Assembly (NCBI GenBank): GCA_036835375.1
Contig: DAITMB010000053.1
Location: forward strand, 1-32,964
From: JANQTF01 sp036835375
GTDB lineage: Bacteria; Bacteroidota; Bacteroidia; J057
Length of the DNA: 32,964 bases
Reading direction: 5' to 3'
The position numbers and the translations under genes are program-made. This document shows, piece by piece, positions 13,428-22,700 of the stretch. Positions within the stretch are counted from its first letter, which is position 1. Each line of letters opens with the position of its first letter. The notes under the pieces are model-generated. The model did not search any database. It saw only the letters and a program-made list of their open reading frames with translations, and was not told where the DNA came from.

Positions 13428-14616
13428 AGCCTACGATGTCATTCCACATGGCGGGCGCCAGCTTGGCCCGGTCGTAATGCTGCTGTGCATAGCGTCTGCC
13501 ACGCTGCCCCATGGCCAGACGCAAGGGTTGGTCACAAATCAACAGCCTGAGTTGCCTCGCAAAGCTTGCGGGGTCGCCCTGAATGGATCCTCGTCCTGCC
13601 TGTGCTTCCGCGAGCACAGCCCCTTGCCAGCCTTCGTAATTCAGGACCACAGGCAGACCAGCGGCGAGGTAGTCGAAAAACTTGTTCGCGCCATTGGTCT
13701 CCAAGACCGGATAGGGCGCAAAGCAAATCAATCCTACGTCAGCTGCCTGAAAATACTCGGGTAGCGCTTCTCGCGGTACCTGACCCAAGAACCGGACTTT
13801 CCGAAGGCCCAATCGTTTACTTTCGTCTTTGACCATCGAAAGGTCATTTCCCTGTCCCAACACAGTGAGCCGAAAGGGAGGGAGTTCTTCCTCCTTTTCC
13901 AAGATCGCGACGGCTTGAAGCAACTGGCTGAGGTCATTGGCGACACCCACCGTTCCAGCGTAGAGGAGTTCCACGGCATGACCTTCGGGCCGCTGGCGAT
14001 CTTCCAGTGGCCACGAAGCTGGCCGGGTGCCATTGTAGGAGACCTTCACTTTTTCGGGCGCAATGCCTTGGCCGATCACCAGCTCCCGGATGCCCGGCGA
14101 CAGGGCAATGATGCCTGCTGCCTTGTGGTAGCCATCCTGGGTTCGCTTTCGGAGCCAGGTCCGCCAAGGTCCTGGCGGCACGATGCCCATTTCGATGGGC
14201 ACCTCGGGCCAGGCGTCGGCCAGCTCAAGGACCAGGGGTGCGCGCCAGTGGCGAGCCAGCCGCTGCCCAAGCCAGGACACGCTCAAGGGAGGAGAGTAGG
14301 CCAGCATCACATCTGGGGGCGTCAACTGAGCCAGGGCATATCGGAACGCCGATTGGAAGAATCGGAAAAATGCCCACGCTCGACGAGGGAAGGAAAAATG
14401 GTGATCGTAGTCGATCGGCAAGGCATGGACGGTGAAGCGGCCCTCTTGCCAAATGAGCGCTTGTGAACTGCGCCTGTGAGAAGGAAATCCTGCCTGCGAA
14501 CACAGGACCGTGATGCTGTGGCCCGCTTCAGCCCAGTGCTGGGCCATGTCGTAGCCATGCGTAATGCCGGGAGAACCCGGCAAAACGAATAGTTGCTGTA
14601 AATAGAGAAGTCGCAT
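13405..14616 (-). CDS. glycosyltransferase family 4 (WbuB-like)
   Basis: This protein of 403 residues has a GT-B fold. The N-terminal acceptor domain starts 'MRLLYLQQLFVLPGSPGITHGYDMAQHW', as in WbuB-like enzymes that build O-antigen or exopolysaccharide units. The C-terminal donor domain has 'VELLYAGTVGVANDLSQLL', 'FRLTVLGQGND', 'VRFLGQVPREALPEYFQAADVGLI' and the nucleotide-sugar region 'ETNGANKFFDYLAAGLPVV'. It begins four bases after the stop of the WecA/MraY-type gene and is surely in the same operon. It probably adds the next sugar to the lipid-linked sugar made by that enzyme, at the cytoplasmic face of the membrane. Donor and acceptor cannot be told from sequence. Confidence 0.93.
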   Translation of the reverse strand: MRLLYLQQLFVLPGSPGITHGYDMAQHWAEAGHSITVLCSQAGFPSHRRSSQALIWQEGRFTVHALPIDYDHHFSFPRRAWAFFRFFQSAFRYALAQLTPPDVMLAYSPPLSVSWLGQRLARHWRAPLVLELADAWPEVPIEMGIVPPGPWRTWLRKRTQDGYHKAAGIIALSPGIRELVIGQGIAPEKVKVSYNGTRPASWPLEDRQRPEGHAVELLYAGTVGVANDLSQLLQAVAILEKEEELPPFRLTVLGQGNDLSMVKDESKRLGLRKVRFLGQVPREALPEYFQAADVGLICFAPYPVLETNGANKFFDYLAAGLPVVLNYEGWQGAVLAEAQAGRGSIQGDPASFARQLRLLICDQPLRLAMGQRGRRYAQQHYDRAKLAPAMWNDIVGFIDRAKP

Positions 14617-14620
14617 GGAA

Positions 14621-15772
14621 CTAACGAGCCGCTGCCGAGCTCACCACCGATTTCACAGGCTCAAGCACGGTGCGGTCGCTGGCTTGAGAGATGCGTTCTT
14701 TCATGCTGGCAATTGCGGCTCCCCGGCGATAGAGCAGGGAAAACAGCATGAACACCAACAGGGGGTAAGCAGCAAAAATCGCTGTATAAGTCGCTGACCA
14801 CTCAGGGATCAGCCGATAGGCAAAAAAAGCGAGCAGCCCCGAGACGATCGACACCAGGCCGAGGGTGACTGGAACCATTTGCTCCGGAATTCCAATTCGG
14901 ACGAGCTGATGGGTGAGGTGGTCTTTGCCGCCAACAAAGGGAGATTGACCGCGGGCGAGACGAGCGATGGTGACGAAGGTCGTGTCCATGATCGGCACAA
15001 TGAACACCATCACAGGGATGACGAGTTTGCGAAGATGAGAGACATTGTCGGGGCTAGCAGGAATGTTCCAGAAGTAGATAATGCCGAGAAAAGCCACCAC
15101 CAAGCCGATGAACATGCTTCCGGTATCTCCCATGTAAATTTTGGCCGGACGCCAGTTCCACATCAAGAATCCCATGAATCCGCCAGCGATCACCACTAGG
15201 ATATAAAACATTTCGCTCAAGCCTTCTCTGGAAATCAACATCACCATCGTGGTCATCACCAGTGTCGTGGCAATGGTCGCGGTCACAGCGTCCATGTTGT
15301 CGAGCATGTTGAGCGAATTCATCAGCCCCACGACCCAGAAAATGGTCAGCAGATAATCGAGAACCACCCACTCAGGTTGGAGCAGGGCGAAAAAGTGAAT
15401 GTGGATTCCAAATCCGATCAAGATGACAGCGCAAATTACTTGACCACCAAATTTCAATCCGGGATGGGTGCCGTAAGCATCGTCGGCAAAGCCGATCAGA
15501 AAAGCCAGTGTAGCACTCAATACCAAGGCGAGCATCCGCGAAGAAGCGCCCAGCTCCACAGGCATGAGGACCATGAGGACGAGCGCACCAATGAGAAACG
15601 TGATGTAAAAAGAAATACCACCCGTAGTAGGTTTAATTGTACTGCTCCAGCGGACCAGATTTTCTTGGTTTTGTCTTGATTCCACCCCGAAATTATAGGA
15701 ATAGCGGAGGAGAATCTTGTTGAGCATCCAGGAAAATCCGAAGGCACCTAGAAGGAGAAGGACACTTTGCAT
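14621..15772 (-). CDS. WecA/MraY-family undecaprenyl-phosphate sugar-1-phosphate transferase
   Basis: From the ATG at 15772 the protein has 383 residues and about ten membrane spans. It shows the family motifs 'PTTGG', 'GFADDAYG' (Asp97, Asp98), 'NMLDNMDA' (158-161, catalytic Mg site), 'MGDTGSMF' (about 214) and the cytoplasmic loop 'GGKDHLTHQLVRIG'. These enzymes transfer a sugar phosphate, often GlcNAc-1-P, from UDP-sugar to undecaprenyl phosphate, the first step of lipid-linked glycan synthesis. MraY itself is unlikely because no cell-wall genes lie nearby and a glycosyltransferase follows four bases downstream. An in-frame ATG at 15871 would add 33 polar residues; the shorter start is preferred because the first span begins right after it and a promoter candidate lies between the two. 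Confidence 0.92.
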   Translation of the reverse strand: MQSVLLLLGAFGFSWMLNKILLRYSYNFGVESRQNQENLVRWSSTIKPTTGGISFYITFLIGALVLMVLMPVELGASSRMLALVLSATLAFLIGFADDAYGTHPGLKFGGQVICAVILIGFGIHIHFFALLQPEWVVLDYLLTIFWVVGLMNSLNMLDNMDAVTATIATTLVMTTMVMLISREGLSEMFYILVVIAGGFMGFLMWNWRPAKIYMGDTGSMFIGLVVAFLGIIYFWNIPASPDNVSHLRKLVIPVMVFIVPIMDTTFVTIARLARGQSPFVGGKDHLTHQLVRIGIPEQMVPVTLGLVSIVSGLLAFFAYRLIPEWSATYTAIFAAYPLLVFMLFSLLYRRGAAIASMKERISQASDRTVLEPVKSVVSSAAAR

Positions 15773-15801
15773 ACCGGTGTTGATAAAGGTTGTAGCGGGA
15801 G

Positions 15802-15832
15802 CAAATATGAGCGTTGAAATTTTGCTTCGCAA
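15802..15832 (-). promoter_or_regulatory. candidate promoter of the WecA-type/glycosyltransferase operon
   Basis: On the minus strand TTG (15832-15830) is followed after 20 bases by CATATTTG (15809-15802), a 7 of 8 match to TAnnTTTG. Transcription would start near 15798, giving a 26-base leader before the ATG at 15772. It agrees with the shorter start of the gene. Confidence 0.45.
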
Positions 15833-15896
15833 ATGGACAGGGAGGGTGGCTGTGTTAGAAACCGGGGGCAAATAAGCGTGTACGAATCAAGTAAAG

Positions 15897-15942
15897 TGCT
15901 GTGAACTTAACGTAAGCCAAGGGTTAAAGTATGTTCACAGCA
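15897..15942. repeat. inverted repeat upstream of the glycan operon, possible operator
   Basis: TGCTGTGAAC (15897-15906) and GTTCACAGCA (15933-15942) are perfect inverted repeats. A second pair, TTAAC (15907-15911) and GTTAA (15923-15927), lies inside. The element sits about 65 bases upstream of the promoter candidate, so it could be a regulator site or a relic hairpin. Confidence 0.7.
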
Positions 15943-16139
15943 TGACATTCATGTTTGGTACAAAGATATGGATCATTCACTGGTATCCACTTCATAGAAA
16001 AGCAGAGGCCGAAAACGATTCAGGAATATGTTGAAATTAAGGAATGTCTTCAGGCGTGCCAGAGGATGTTGGCAAACCGGGATTAGCCATTCTAAGCGAC
16101 AAAATCTTGGGAAGGAAATTTTATAAGCATGAAATCTTT

Positions 16140-19100
16140 TCAGAAAAAAGCCCTCACTTGTACCCTTCCGGTATGAATCACAGGCTGGCCCGCAGCCGCT
16201 CTCCCGTCATAGGTGAGGCTAAATTCTACGTTTTGAAGCACATACCACGTAAAAAACGCTTGCCATAGTCCATTCCATCCAGGCTCTAGCCCTTCTTTCA
16301 TCTCAAATGCCGCCGCCACCGGAATATCTCCTGTCTGATTCAGCCGTACCAGCTCCCCCTTCACAAAAATATTGTTTCGCTGACTAATGTTGATCCGGCC
16401 ATCCATGATGACCCTGTGTTGGTTCACTCGGGCATTAGCCTCCTTGCCTTCTTCGAGATTCTCACTATTCTTAAACGTGTATCCTCCCGAGACTCTGATT
16501 TTGCGGTTCCACTGCACATTCAGTTTTGGGCTACATTCCAAGTAAGGGATGAAGTAATTACGTTCAGAAAAGTTTTCGGCTGTCAAGAGCCTCCTTCCGA
16601 TGCGCAACTCATTGTCCACACTGCGACTCTCGCTGAAATTATAGCGCTGCGCAAATCCCAGATAGCGATTTTGACGCTGCTCTTGTCCGGTGGTGAGAAA
16701 AAGTAAGCTCTGGTTGTCTAGCCAGGCGAAGCGGATGTCTCCCTTGGGGGAGTTCTGAAAAAAGACCAAATCCTGTCGCAAGGAATAAGTCGCGTTGAGC
16801 AATGAGCTGTCTTCCTGCCAGTTACCAAATTGCACGAAGTAAGCCGAAAAATCTGCCCGACCCTCTCCATCCTGGTCTTTGTTTTGGGTCACCCGCAGGG
16901 TCGTATTGATGCGAATTTGGCGAATGGTCTGTTTCCACCAAATGGATGAAGGTGCGATCACCTCCCGAAAATCCCAGCGCAATCCTCCTGAAAGACTCAG
17001 GCGTGTGGTCGGTGATAACTCCCGCGACGGCACGATCACGCGCACAAAGTCAGCTACCAATGGATTGGTCGCCAATTGGAACTCCCCAATGTCTTGAATA
17101 CCATCGTTGTTAAAAAGGCTATCGAGCCACACATACTGGCCCTGGCCAGGATTCACCTGCAAGTAGCGGATCTCTTGCTTGGCCAATTGCTCTGCCGTCA
17201 CTTCATAGACCATGTTGGCGACGAGCCACTTCTTTTTCGGGTTGAAACCAACTTGCCAGTTGGTGTTCAGGGTGCGACTGTCTTGCGTGCCTTGTCTGCG
17301 AAACAAGCTGTCTAGCACCTCCAGGCTTCGATAAGCCGTGACTTGGCGAAGGCTCAACACGGGAGTCGGTTGGTATTGGATCCGCAGAAAAGTCGTGGAA
17401 GCGATGCTCTTTTCACGTAGGCTGTCTTGCAGGAAGGCTCTGTCTCGCCGAACGTTGAACGAAGCTTCCAGCTCCAGCTTTTTGCCCTGTTTTCGAAGAT
17501 AAGGCTTGAGGTCGTAAAAGGAAAACGAGCCATCAGCCGAGTCCAATCGCATGATCTGCCTGTCTTCCACCCACAGCGTCACGCCTGTGCGCCATGTCCC
17601 GAAAGGAACAGAAAGGTCGCCTTCATGCCGCCACCACTCGCTCTGTCGGGTGGCACTGTCGCGTCGTGCAATGCGGGTGAGGAGGTAACTGCCTTGAATA
17701 AATTTGGGCAACTGGCTCTCGATCGTGAGGACCTGACGATCGGCCATGCGTCCCGGTCCTACGGACCGAAGGCCACCTTCAAAAGCGATGGCGGCCCTGC
17801 CGGGGTATTCCAAGCGGCTTTTCGCTTCCACAATGTGCTCGTCCCGACGAATTTCGCCCGGATCGAGATCCCAGATTCGATCATACTCGGCCTGATATAC
17901 GCGGTCGAGATTTTCGTATCGAAGTCCCACATATTGCTGGCTCACCTGCATGGAGAGGCGCAGGGTATCGCCGATGCGGAGCTCATCCCAAGTCAGGCTG
18001 CTGCGCTGCGCCAAGCCCTGGCGCTTGCTTTCCTCTGAGAGAGAGAGTCGATTGAGATCTTCTAGGCTCACGGCGGTCTCACTGGAAAGGCTTAGGCGTT
18101 TGGCTAAGCGCACATCAATCCGGGTATCACTCACCTGAAGCAATTTGGGCAACACCCAAGACCGAATCGGCGCATAGCTTCCCTGCGAGTTTCCTTCGAG
18201 GTCGGGCGCTACCCATTCGAAGATGTTCGCATTGATTCCGCTTCGATCTGGCTCATAGTCCCCATTGCCTTGCCCTACGAAGCTAAAAAATAGACTGAAC
18301 ACGGCCCGGGAGCTGTCGCGGCTGTATCGAAAATATCGATAAGGGATCCCATTCAACGTCGTATCGACGGCTTCATATCTCAACCCTTCTGCACTCCAGC
18401 CTACCTCAAAGACTCCCGGCGTGGTCACAGGGCCTACAGGATCACTGATTTTGCTGAGGGTATCCCGGGCCAGTGCATAGGCTTGGTCATTGTTAAAGGG
18501 GGCATTTTGATTGTCAGCATCTCTCGCATAGGAAAAGCGCACCCTGACACGGTCTTTCAGCAGTTGCTGGTCGAGGGTAGCAACCATGAGCGACCGATTG
18601 TAAAATTGGTCGTTGTACTCAAAATCCACCACGATCCGGGTAATGTTGGTGATCACGTGGCGAGCTGTAAAAATGACCTCAGCCGTATTGTAATTGATCA
18701 CATAATCCAGGTTTTCGCCCCGCTGGAGCAGTTGCCCGTTGATGAATACCCGCTCGCTGCCCGCCAGCACGATGAAAAATCGCTCCCCATTTCTGCCAGT
18801 CAACCGATAAGGACCCGATACCCCATCGATTCCCTGAATGCTGTTGCTATGAAACTTCCCTTTCGCAACGGCTCCAGACACCGTGACTTGCGTTTTCTCA
18901 TCCTTCCAGCCTAGTTGCAAGCCTTGCACGTTGCGATACAGGTCCGCAAATCGACTTCCTTTCTGCTCTACTTCAAAGTCGCCGATGGAGGCGGAGAGTT
19001 GATTTTTGCTCAGTCGGAGAAAGATCCTGTCGAAGTCGGAGAGTTGCTGCGTCGTGCCATCGGGCTGGATCGGGACATTGTCATCGCTGATGGCGCCCAC

Positions 19101-19631
19101 GATTTTGAGTCCATCGCCCAGATCGCCTTCTAGCTGGAGGCGGAGTCCGCTATTGAGAGAAAGGCTTCGGTTGTTTCCCACGGTGATTCCTCGTGAAATG
19201 GAGCCGCTTTTGCGGATCTGATCCGTTTCCCAAAATACGCCGCTGCTCAGAGGCGCTTCCTCCTGATAAAAAATGCGGTCGGCAGGATAGCGAAAAGTGT
19301 CTGCCGGGAGCGGTCGCAAACTGATACGTCTGGCTGGCCCTTGCAGAAAGTGTCGGTAATAAAAAAGGTACAGTCCTTCTGGCCAATCACCTTTCAGCAC
19401 GAGCACCCCGCGAAGTTCGTCGAGCTGGTATTGATCATTCGCAATTCGATCCCCCAGTGGCCCCACCAAGTAGCCCGAGCCTGGAACCATCCACGTCTGA
19501 GACAAGCGCAGGGTGTCTGTGCCGGGAAGCAGGATCGAATCCCTTACCAGGGCGCTCCCTTGAGCCCATGCACTGCCGATCAGGCATCCCCACAACAGGA
19601 GAGATGGTAGCCAGAATCGGAGCTTGATCAT
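16140..19631 (-). CDS. large predicted outer-membrane beta-barrel protein, function unknown
   Basis: The protein has 1163 residues with a signal peptide cut near 'GSAWAQ' (residue 24). Residues about 143-240 carry 'SGSISRGITVGNNRSLSLNSG', 'ISDDNVPIQPDGTTQQLSDFDRIFL' and 'GDFEV', a signature that I recall from uncharacterised Bacteroidota surface proteins and, in part, from the gliding protein SprA. The remainder alternates aromatic and polar residues in short strands with long acidic loops and ends 'GRVQVRAFF', with the terminal Phe typical of outer-membrane barrels. A large barrel anchored in the outer membrane is therefore likely; transport or secretion is not demonstrated. It lies 156 bases downstream of the giant sensor kinase on the same strand, possibly in one transcript. 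The gene is intact. It is not a TonB-dependent receptor: no plug domain or TonB box was seen. Confidence 0.8.
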   Translation of the reverse strand: MIKLRFWLPSLLLWGCLIGSAWAQGSALVRDSILLPGTDTLRLSQTWMVPGSGYLVGPLGDRIANDQYQLDELRGVLVLKGDWPEGLYLFYYRHFLQGPARRISLRPLPADTFRYPADRIFYQEEAPLSSGVFWETDQIRKSGSISRGITVGNNRSLSLNSGLRLQLEGDLGDGLKIVGAISDDNVPIQPDGTTQQLSDFDRIFLRLSKNQLSASIGDFEVEQKGSRFADLYRNVQGLQLGWKDEKTQVTVSGAVAKGKFHSNSIQGIDGVSGPYRLTGRNGERFFIVLAGSERVFINGQLLQRGENLDYVINYNTAEVIFTARHVITNITRIVVDFEYNDQFYNRSLMVATLDQQLLKDRVRVRFSYARDADNQNAPFNNDQAYALARDTLSKISDPVGPVTTPGVFEVGWSAEGLRYEAVDTTLNGIPYRYFRYSRDSSRAVFSLFFSFVGQGNGDYEPDRSGINANIFEWVAPDLEGNSQGSYAPIRSWVLPKLLQVSDTRIDVRLAKRLSLSSETAVSLEDLNRLSLSEESKRQGLAQRSSLTWDELRIGDTLRLSMQVSQQYVGLRYENLDRVYQAEYDRIWDLDPGEIRRDEHIVEAKSRLEYPGRAAIAFEGGLRSVGPGRMADRQVLTIESQLPKFIQGSYLLTRIARRDSATRQSEWWRHEGDLSVPFGTWRTGVTLWVEDRQIMRLDSADGSFSFYDLKPYLRKQGKKLELEASFNVRRDRAFLQDSLREKSIASTTFLRIQYQPTPVLSLRQVTAYRSLEVLDSLFRRQGTQDSRTLNTNWQVGFNPKKKWLVANMVYEVTAEQLAKQEIRYLQVNPGQGQYVWLDSLFNNDGIQDIGEFQLATNPLVADFVRVIVPSRELSPTTRLSLSGGLRWDFREVIAPSSIWWKQTIRQIRINTTLRVTQNKDQDGEGRADFSAYFVQFGNWQEDSSLLNATYSLRQDLVFFQNSPKGDIRFAWLDNQSLLFLTTGQEQRQNRYLGFAQRYNFSESRSVDNELRIGRRLLTAENFSERNYFIPYLECSPKLNVQWNRKIRVSGGYTFKNSENLEEGKEANARVNQHRVIMDGRINISQRNNIFVKGELVRLNQTGDIPVAAAFEMKEGLEPGWNGLWQAFFTWYVLQNVEFSLTYDGRAAAGQPVIHTGRVQVRAFF

Positions 19632-19787
19632 AAAGGAGGTGTCGCTGCTTGTTTCGATCTTCGTGAAGTCCCCTCCATACAGAGATGGCGCTCAAGTTGC
19701 GCATTTCAGCTTTGACAATCAGGTCATTGTAAACGGAAAACGTACACCAGCCCTTTTATGTAGCCTACGCTGACTTGATTTCAGGAC

Positions 19788-22700
19788 TTAGCTTTTACTG
19801 GTCACATGCTGCGTGTCTGTGGTCAGCGCAGCAGGAACAGGTGATGGTGTTTCTTCTTCCATTCTAGGCAATTCGATGAAAAATATCGTTCCCTCGCCTT
19901 CTTTAGTCATGAAAGAAATATTTCCACCGCTGTTTTCAATCATTTTCTTTACCATCGACATCCCCAGTCCACTGCCACTAGTCTTGGTAGAAAAATAAGG
20001 CTCAAAGATTCGCGATTGGACCTCAGAACTCATTCCACCGCCATCGTCTTTGATTTCGATATGGGCCGAATCCAGTTGTAGGCGCATACTCACCTCGATC
20101 ATGCCCCGCTTGTTGTGAGACTGAATCGCTTGAATCGCATTTTTGAGAATGTTGTTGAAGCAGCGGCCCAGTTGATCGCGGTCGGCGAAGGTGTAGAATG
20201 TATTCTCGGGCACATCAATGACCCAGACAATATCTTCCGTTTGGGCAAAGAGGTCCAGATTTTCATCTAGCACCTCATTCACAGATACCCTCGACTTGTT
20301 GGTCTCGGGCATTTTAGCGAATTCAGAAAATGAATTGGCGATGCGCGTTAGTGTATCGACTTGGGCCAGAATGGTTTTGATGGAAGTTGGGAAAGATTCG
20401 GCAAATTTTTCTGGTTTGTTTTCCCATATTTGTGCCAAAAGCTGGATTTTTAGCTTCATGGGCGTGAGGGGATTTTTGATTTCATGGGCCACCTGCTTGG
20501 CCATGTGCCGCCAGGCCAATTCCCGCTGCGTAGCCATTACTTTTTCTTCACTGTCTTCCAGCTGCTTCAGCATGGTGTTGTAAGCCGTGACAATGGCACC
20601 GATTTCGTCGCGGGCACCATAGATAATCGGCTCATTGCGCTTGCCCAGCCGTGTGGCTGCAATCCGCATCTGGATCATCTTGAGCGGCTTGGTAATGGTG
20701 CTGGAGATGATCACTGCCACCAAGTTGATCAATAAGAACACGACCAGATAGATGTTCGCTAGATATGCCAGAAAATCAGTCACTTGTGCATCTAGGTCCT
20801 CTTGTTTCGTGAGATAAGGAACATTGACGTAGCCGATGGGCGTTTCATTTTTGCCAATGATCGACCGATAACCGGAAAAGTATTCCTTATTTCCTATTTT
20901 TTCTGTCAGCACAATGTCAGATCGGGACATGGATGAAAGAATGGCTAGCGCCTTGGGATTCATCAAGTCACTGCTAATTCCCTCGTCGAAAATAATGGTG
21001 CGCGTGCTTTTCACCGGCCTTCCTGACTCGTCAAATACATTCACATCGCTGATCACATATTCCTCCATCGACTTGATTTTGAGATCAAATTCTTTTCGAA
21101 GGGTGATCTTGCTGAAAAGGTCGTTGCGCAAATACTGATACACCGGATCAATGATCCGCGTGATGCGGGCGGTCTCTTCAGAGAGCTGCACCACCGCCTG
21201 ATTTTCGTAGCGGTGATAGATAAAAGGAGAGAGCAGCAGCATGATGAAGATCATCGGAAGCACGCTGATAACCAGCAATCCAAAACGGATTTTGGCGCGT
21301 AGCGGAAGGTGTTGCGTGAACTGGTGGCTCCTCAGTGATCGCATTCCCACCACTGGCAAGCCAATCACGAGGATGGAAGCCAGCACGAAAAAATAGAAGA
21401 TAAACGAAAAGGACGTGATGTGATCCAGGAAGCCTTTTACAGGATATCGCACCACGACATGCGTATCTGTGCCATCCATCACGGGCTGAATCAATTCGTG
21501 GTAACCGTCCACGATCCTCCACACGGGCTCATTTATTTCCTGAAAGTTCTCGAGCTTCATCGCAAAGGGACTGATGCCCCGCTCCGTGGTGAGGATGCCA
21601 TTGCGGTAGGTCGCGTTGTCGAAGGTGTTGATGAGCTTCTTTTCCTCATAGAGGCGGCTATCAGAGGTCAACGAAGGGTAGAGTCCCTCCTGATTGCGAG
21701 AAGAGGGCCTCACCTCGAGAAAAAAGGTGAGTGCTTCCAGACCCGTTACCGCCAGGTCAAATTCACCCACAAAAAAGTTTCCGAATCTGTCTTCTGGATT
21801 TCTCAAGCGATAAAGGCCCTTGGAAACAGAGTCGCCAATGTCCTTGGGTGAAATGTCTGTGATCGGGGTGTATTGTGGTCCATCCTCATTGGGCAAAGGC
21901 TTGTCGAGGCGTGTGCCGCTTGCCTTGTCAAACACGAAGAGCCGCACATCAAACTCCTTCATGCGCGGATTGAAGTAGGATTCTTTGAGGAAAGAGAGCA
22001 GCTCACTAGGATCACTGTTGTCCCGATAGTGGTCGCGGATTTTGAGGCTATCGTTGGTCATCCGATCTTTCGCGCTTTCGTAGCTCGACACGACATTGAT
22101 CACCTGCCTGCCGATGATTCCCAAGGCGATTCGATTGGCCTTTTTGGTTCTGTCCTTCTCAATGCTTTTAGAAAAATGAACCGTAACGACCGTAGAAAGC
22201 AACAACAACAGCATCAAGTAATTGATGATGTCATGGTGCAAAATGGGCTTGAAAGGAATTCTTCCCAACACCACGAGGCAGCCTGTGACCGCGATGGTCA
22301 TGGTGATGGCCATGCTCCATTCTCCCTGATAGAAAGAGATCGAAAACACCAGTGCACCCAGCAAATGTATAAGCCAAAAGGCAGGGGTGAATCCATACCT
22401 TCTTCCATACAAGACATTGAACTTCAAGAGTGTGAAGGCTCCGAGAATCACCACCAGAAACAAAAGCCCCACGTTGAGCAGGATCAGAAAGGCAAAGAGG
22501 TCTGCCGAAAAAATATTGGAAAATTCCAGATCTACCTGAGAGTTTGACGTGATCATCTCAAACAGTCGGGTGTATCCTAAGCCCATCAGCAGCACCAGGG
22601 CTGTGGTGCAGAGCATCGCGATCCAAGCCACATAGTGATTTTGAATCCACTTGTGCCAGAGCTTGGTGCTCATTCGAAACAGGTGCACGTACACAATCCA

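Larger units (their letters stand above)
15773..16139. other. intergenic region upstream of the WecA-type gene
   Basis: These 367 bases hold the promoter candidate (15802-15832) and an interrupted palindrome (15897-15942). A lone TATCTTTG box occurs on the minus strand at 15961-15968 but lacks a TTG at the right distance. No small gene was seen. Confidence 0.55.

Noticed and set aside
15773..15871. Longer N-terminus for the WecA/MraY-type gene from an ATG at 15871
   Set aside because: It would add 33 residues that precede the first membrane span and lies upstream of the best promoter candidate.
15961..15968. TATCTTTG box on the minus strand as the glycan-operon promoter
   Set aside because: It matches the -7 consensus, but no TTG lies 17-23 bases upstream and it would leave a 190-base leader; the box at 15802-15809 fits better.
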